Below, piece by piece: positions 62,067 through 64,000 of a DNA stretch of 64,000 nucleotides; position 1 is the first letter of the stretch; each line of letters opens with the position of its first letter. Made by a program: the position numbers and the translations under genes. The notes below the pieces were generated by a model. It was given only the letters and a program-made list of their open reading frames with translations, was not told where the DNA came from and searched no databases. The stretch covers positions 1 to 64,000 of the forward strand of contig JBAOHC010000004.1 of NCBI GenBank assembly GCA_037046735.1. The letters run 5' to 3'. This DNA comes from JADKAV01 sp037046735 (GTDB lineage Bacteria > Actinomycetota > Actinomycetes > S36-B12 > UBA10799).

Positions 62067-63427
62067 CACTGGTCGCCGGGGTCGACTCGTCGACCCAGTC
62101 GGTCAAGGTCACCATCCGCGACGCCGCGACTGGGGAGCAGGTTCGGTCGGGGCGGGCCGCCCATCCCGACGGCACCGCTGTGGATGTCCGGCACTGGTGG
62201 ACTGCACTGCAGGAAGCGCTGGACCAGGCGGGTGGCTTGGAGGACGTGGCTGCGCTGGCGGTGGCGGCGCAGCAGCACGGCATGGTGGCCCTCGACTCGG
62301 CGGGGGAGCCCGTCTGTGAGGCCCTGCTGTGGAACGACACGCGGTCTGCTGGCGACGCCGAGACCCTGGTCCGGGAGTATGGAGCGCACTGGTGGGCGCA
62401 GGAGACCGGTTCGGTGCCGGTGGCCTCGTTCACGGTGACGAAGTTGGCGTGGTTGGCCCGCGAGCGTCCCGAGGTAGCTGCCCGGGTGGCATCGGTGATG
62501 CTGCCGCACGACTGGCTCACGTGGCGTCTGCACGGCGGCGCGCCGACGACGGACCGCGGGGATGCCAGCGGAACCGGGTACTACAGCGCGACCCGCGGCG
62601 TGTACTTGACCGATCTGCTCACTGAGGTCATCGGGCACGAGGTGGCACTGCCCACCGTACTGGCTCCAGCGGACAGCCCCGGCACCTATGAAGGGGTGGT
62701 GTTGGGGGCGGGAACCGGCGACAACATGGCTGCGGCGCTGGGGGTGGGTGCCCTCACAGGTGACGTCGTCGTGTCCATCGGCACCTCGGGTACGGTCTTC
62801 GCCTCCGGCGAGGTGCCGACCGCTGACCCCACGGGCATCATCGCCGGGTTCGCCGATGCCCGTGGTGGATACCTGCCGTTGGTGTGCACGCTGAATGCCT
62901 CCCGGGTCCTCGATGCGGCAGCGTCCGTGCTGGGCGTCGGGTACGAACGTCTTGACGAGCTGGCATTGTCAGTGCCCGATTCCGGTGGTCTGGTTCTGCT
63001 CCCCTACCTCGACGGCGAACGTACGCCCAACCTGCCTGACGCGACGGGCTCCCTGCATGGGCTGACTCGGGCCAACGCGACGCCGGCGCATTACGCGCGG
63101 GCGGCGATCGAGGGCATGTTGTGTGGGTTGGGCGCCGGCCTGCAGGCACTGCAAGCCGCTGGCGTGCCATGTCAGCGCATCGTGCTGATCGGGGGCGGCG
63201 CCCAGTCGCCGGCGGTGGCCACACTCGCGTCGGCTGTTTTCGGAGTCGCCGTCACCGTGCCGCAACCTGGGGAGTATGTAGCTCGGGGCGCCGCTCAGCA
63301 GGCCGCGTGGGCTTTGACCGGTGACTTGCCGCACTGGCCGGCCGCCGGAACCCAGGTCTACGAGGTGGCGCCCACACCGCACGTGGCGGCGCGCTATGAG
63401 GGGATCCGGCAGGCGGCTTTCGACTGA
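62063..63427 (+). CDS. xylB: Xylulokinase
   Basis: 454 residues of the FGGY kinase family; phosphorylates D-xylulose for the pentose phosphate pathway. The first ATPase-fold motif reads VAGVDSSTQSVKVTI, then AVAAQQHGMVALD, VMLPHDWLTWRL, VSIGTSGTVFA and IVLIGGGAQSPAVATL. GTG at 62063 overlaps xylA by 4 bp. A longer frame starting inside xylA is a shadow. Last gene of the xylose operon. Confidence 0.97.
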   Translation: MTLVAGVDSSTQSVKVTIRDAATGEQVRSGRAAHPDGTAVDVRHWWTALQEALDQAGGLEDVAALAVAAQQHGMVALDSAGEPVCEALLWNDTRSAGDAETLVREYGAHWWAQETGSVPVASFTVTKLAWLARERPEVAARVASVMLPHDWLTWRLHGGAPTTDRGDASGTGYYSATRGVYLTDLLTEVIGHEVALPTVLAPADSPGTYEGVVLGAGTGDNMAAALGVGALTGDVVVSIGTSGTVFASGEVPTADPTGIIAGFADARGGYLPLVCTLNASRVLDAAASVLGVGYERLDELALSVPDSGGLVLLPYLDGERTPNLPDATGSLHGLTRANATPAHYARAAIEGMLCGLGAGLQALQAAGVPCQRIVLIGGGAQSPAVATLASAVFGVAVTVPQPGEYVARGAAQQAAWALTGDLPHWPAAGTQVYEVAPTPHVAARYEGIRQAAFD

Positions 63428-63434
63428 ACCGGCG

Positions 63435-63911
63435 CTAGCGGGTCCACTGTGTGACGAACTGGTCGAGCGCCACTCGCGCCGCCTGGGTGGTCTCGGTCAG
63501 ACTGCGGGGGTGCGGTGAAGCCATCGTCAGGGCCGCAATGCTGCGGTTGATGGCGTCGATGTGAGGACTGACGTCGCTGGTATCGTCCAAGGCCGCCGCG
63601 ATCGACCGAGCCATGGTCTCCACCACATGGACCTGGGCGAGGGTGGATTCAGGCAGGGTCTCGGGAGAGGCGGCGATGTGGGCACCGAGGGTGAGCATCG
63701 ACTCGAACAGGCCCCGCAGGGCGGCCGGAATACCTGGCAAACCGACGAACTCGTCACCCTCCGAGTGGATCTCCTGCAGGGTGGCATACTCCTCTGCTCG
63801 CAGCCGGGGCTCGGCAGAGGCCATTTCCGAAAGAACGAGGGCAGCCTCGGCAAGCAGGTTCGAGAAGTCAGCGGCAGCCTCGTGGCCAATCGACAGATCG
63901 TGCACAGTCAT
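63435..63911 (-). CDS. Helical protein of unknown function
   Basis: 158 residues, mainly alpha-helical, with AAADFSNLLAEAALVLSEMA near the start and TETTQAARVALDQFVTQW at the C-terminus. No membrane segment or signal peptide. I do not recognise a domain. ATG at 63911 with AAGGGGTGG upstream is favoured over a GTG three codons earlier. Convergent with xylB, with 7 bp between stops, so its promoter lies at the right edge of the window. Confidence 0.7.
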   Translation of the reverse strand: MTVHDLSIGHEAAADFSNLLAEAALVLSEMASAEPRLRAEEYATLQEIHSEGDEFVGLPGIPAALRGLFESMLTLGAHIAASPETLPESTLAQVHVVETMARSIAAALDDTSDVSPHIDAINRSIAALTMASPHPRSLTETTQAARVALDQFVTQWTR

Positions 63912-64000
63912 AGGGTCCACCCCTTTCGAGTAAGAAGTTACCCACTCGAAATCAACGAATCAGGAACGATGGGTAGCGATCGGGTGAACGACCCCGCTGC

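Noticed and set aside
60597..62069. 490-codon antisense frame opposite xylA
   Set aside because: Shadow of xylA and the oxidoreductase; no start context or domain of its own.

Overview
The window is about 64 kb of high-GC actinobacterial (Actinomycetota) chromosome around the replication origin. The diagnosis rests on lineage-specific genes: crgA, DUF881, a DLW-39 protein, DUF3566, dciA/DUF721, sigM with its partner, DUF6049, a MurJ-associated pseudokinase, cwlM, myo-inositol phosphate synthase with PadR, and DUF5318. Gene order follows the conserved actinobacterial origin region. Having pcnA-MFS-ino1-padR-PBP-GT87-rpsF-ssb-rpsR-rplI-dnaB on one side of dnaA is closer to the Streptomyces-type layout than to Mycobacterium. 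I cannot name a genus.

Left arm (1-15.6 kb). Reading away from the origin on the minus strand: dnaN, recF, dciA, gyrB, gyrA and a DUF3566 protein, mostly overlapping by 4 bp or closely spaced. Then come tRNA-Ile(GAT), a tiny DLW-39 gene, tRNA-Ala(TGC), small membrane and lipoprotein genes, a DNA-alkylation-repair protein, cyclophilin, rhomboid protease, a thiolase with a frameshift, a heavily decayed AbiEi/DUF559 pseudogene, crgA (plus strand), DUF881 and a TrpG/PabA amidotransferase. oriC (14991-15633) carries several DnaA boxes. dnaA is on the minus strand and rpmH diverges from it.

Right of dnaA (17.3-36 kb). On the plus strand: rpmH-rnpA-yidD-yidC-jag-rsmG-parA-parB, with two perfect parS sites flanking jag. 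On the minus strand, in transcription order from high to low coordinates: nudix, DUF6049, murJ, pseudokinase, sigM, anti-sigma-like protein, trxB, trxA, cwlM, an aminotransferase and a ddl-like ligase. pcnA diverges from the nudix gene and overlaps an MFS gene tail to tail.

36-54 kb. ino1 and its PadR neighbour are followed by a 3.5-kb accessory stretch: a secreted beta-propeller/FN3 protein flanked by DNA with no recognisable genes. Next are DUF5318, a class A PBP, a cell-wall cluster (GT87, alanine-racemase-like, FemAB-like), a methyltransferase, rpsF-ssb-rpsR-rplI, a low-molecular-weight phosphatase and dnaB. TTGTCCACA boxes lie on both sides of dnaB.

54-64 kb. A secreted protein and an Orc1-like AAA+ ATPase precede a xylose operon: binding protein, short ABC ATPase, permease, Gfo/Idh oxidoreductase, xylA and xylB. 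The window ends with a helical protein of unknown function.

A recurrent feature is a single-base frameshift in otherwise well-conserved genes (thiolase, a membrane protein, the rsmG tail, the propeller protein, a methyltransferase, the LMW phosphatase, the secreted protein, the oxidoreductase). Consensus errors in the assembly are a serious alternative to real gene decay. I see no convincing wholly new system. The best leads are the 33-codon ORF between rsmG and parA, the parS site that contains the rsmG start codon, the DnaA boxes around dnaB, the two perfect long hairpins, and the secreted-protein/Orc1-like ATPase pair.
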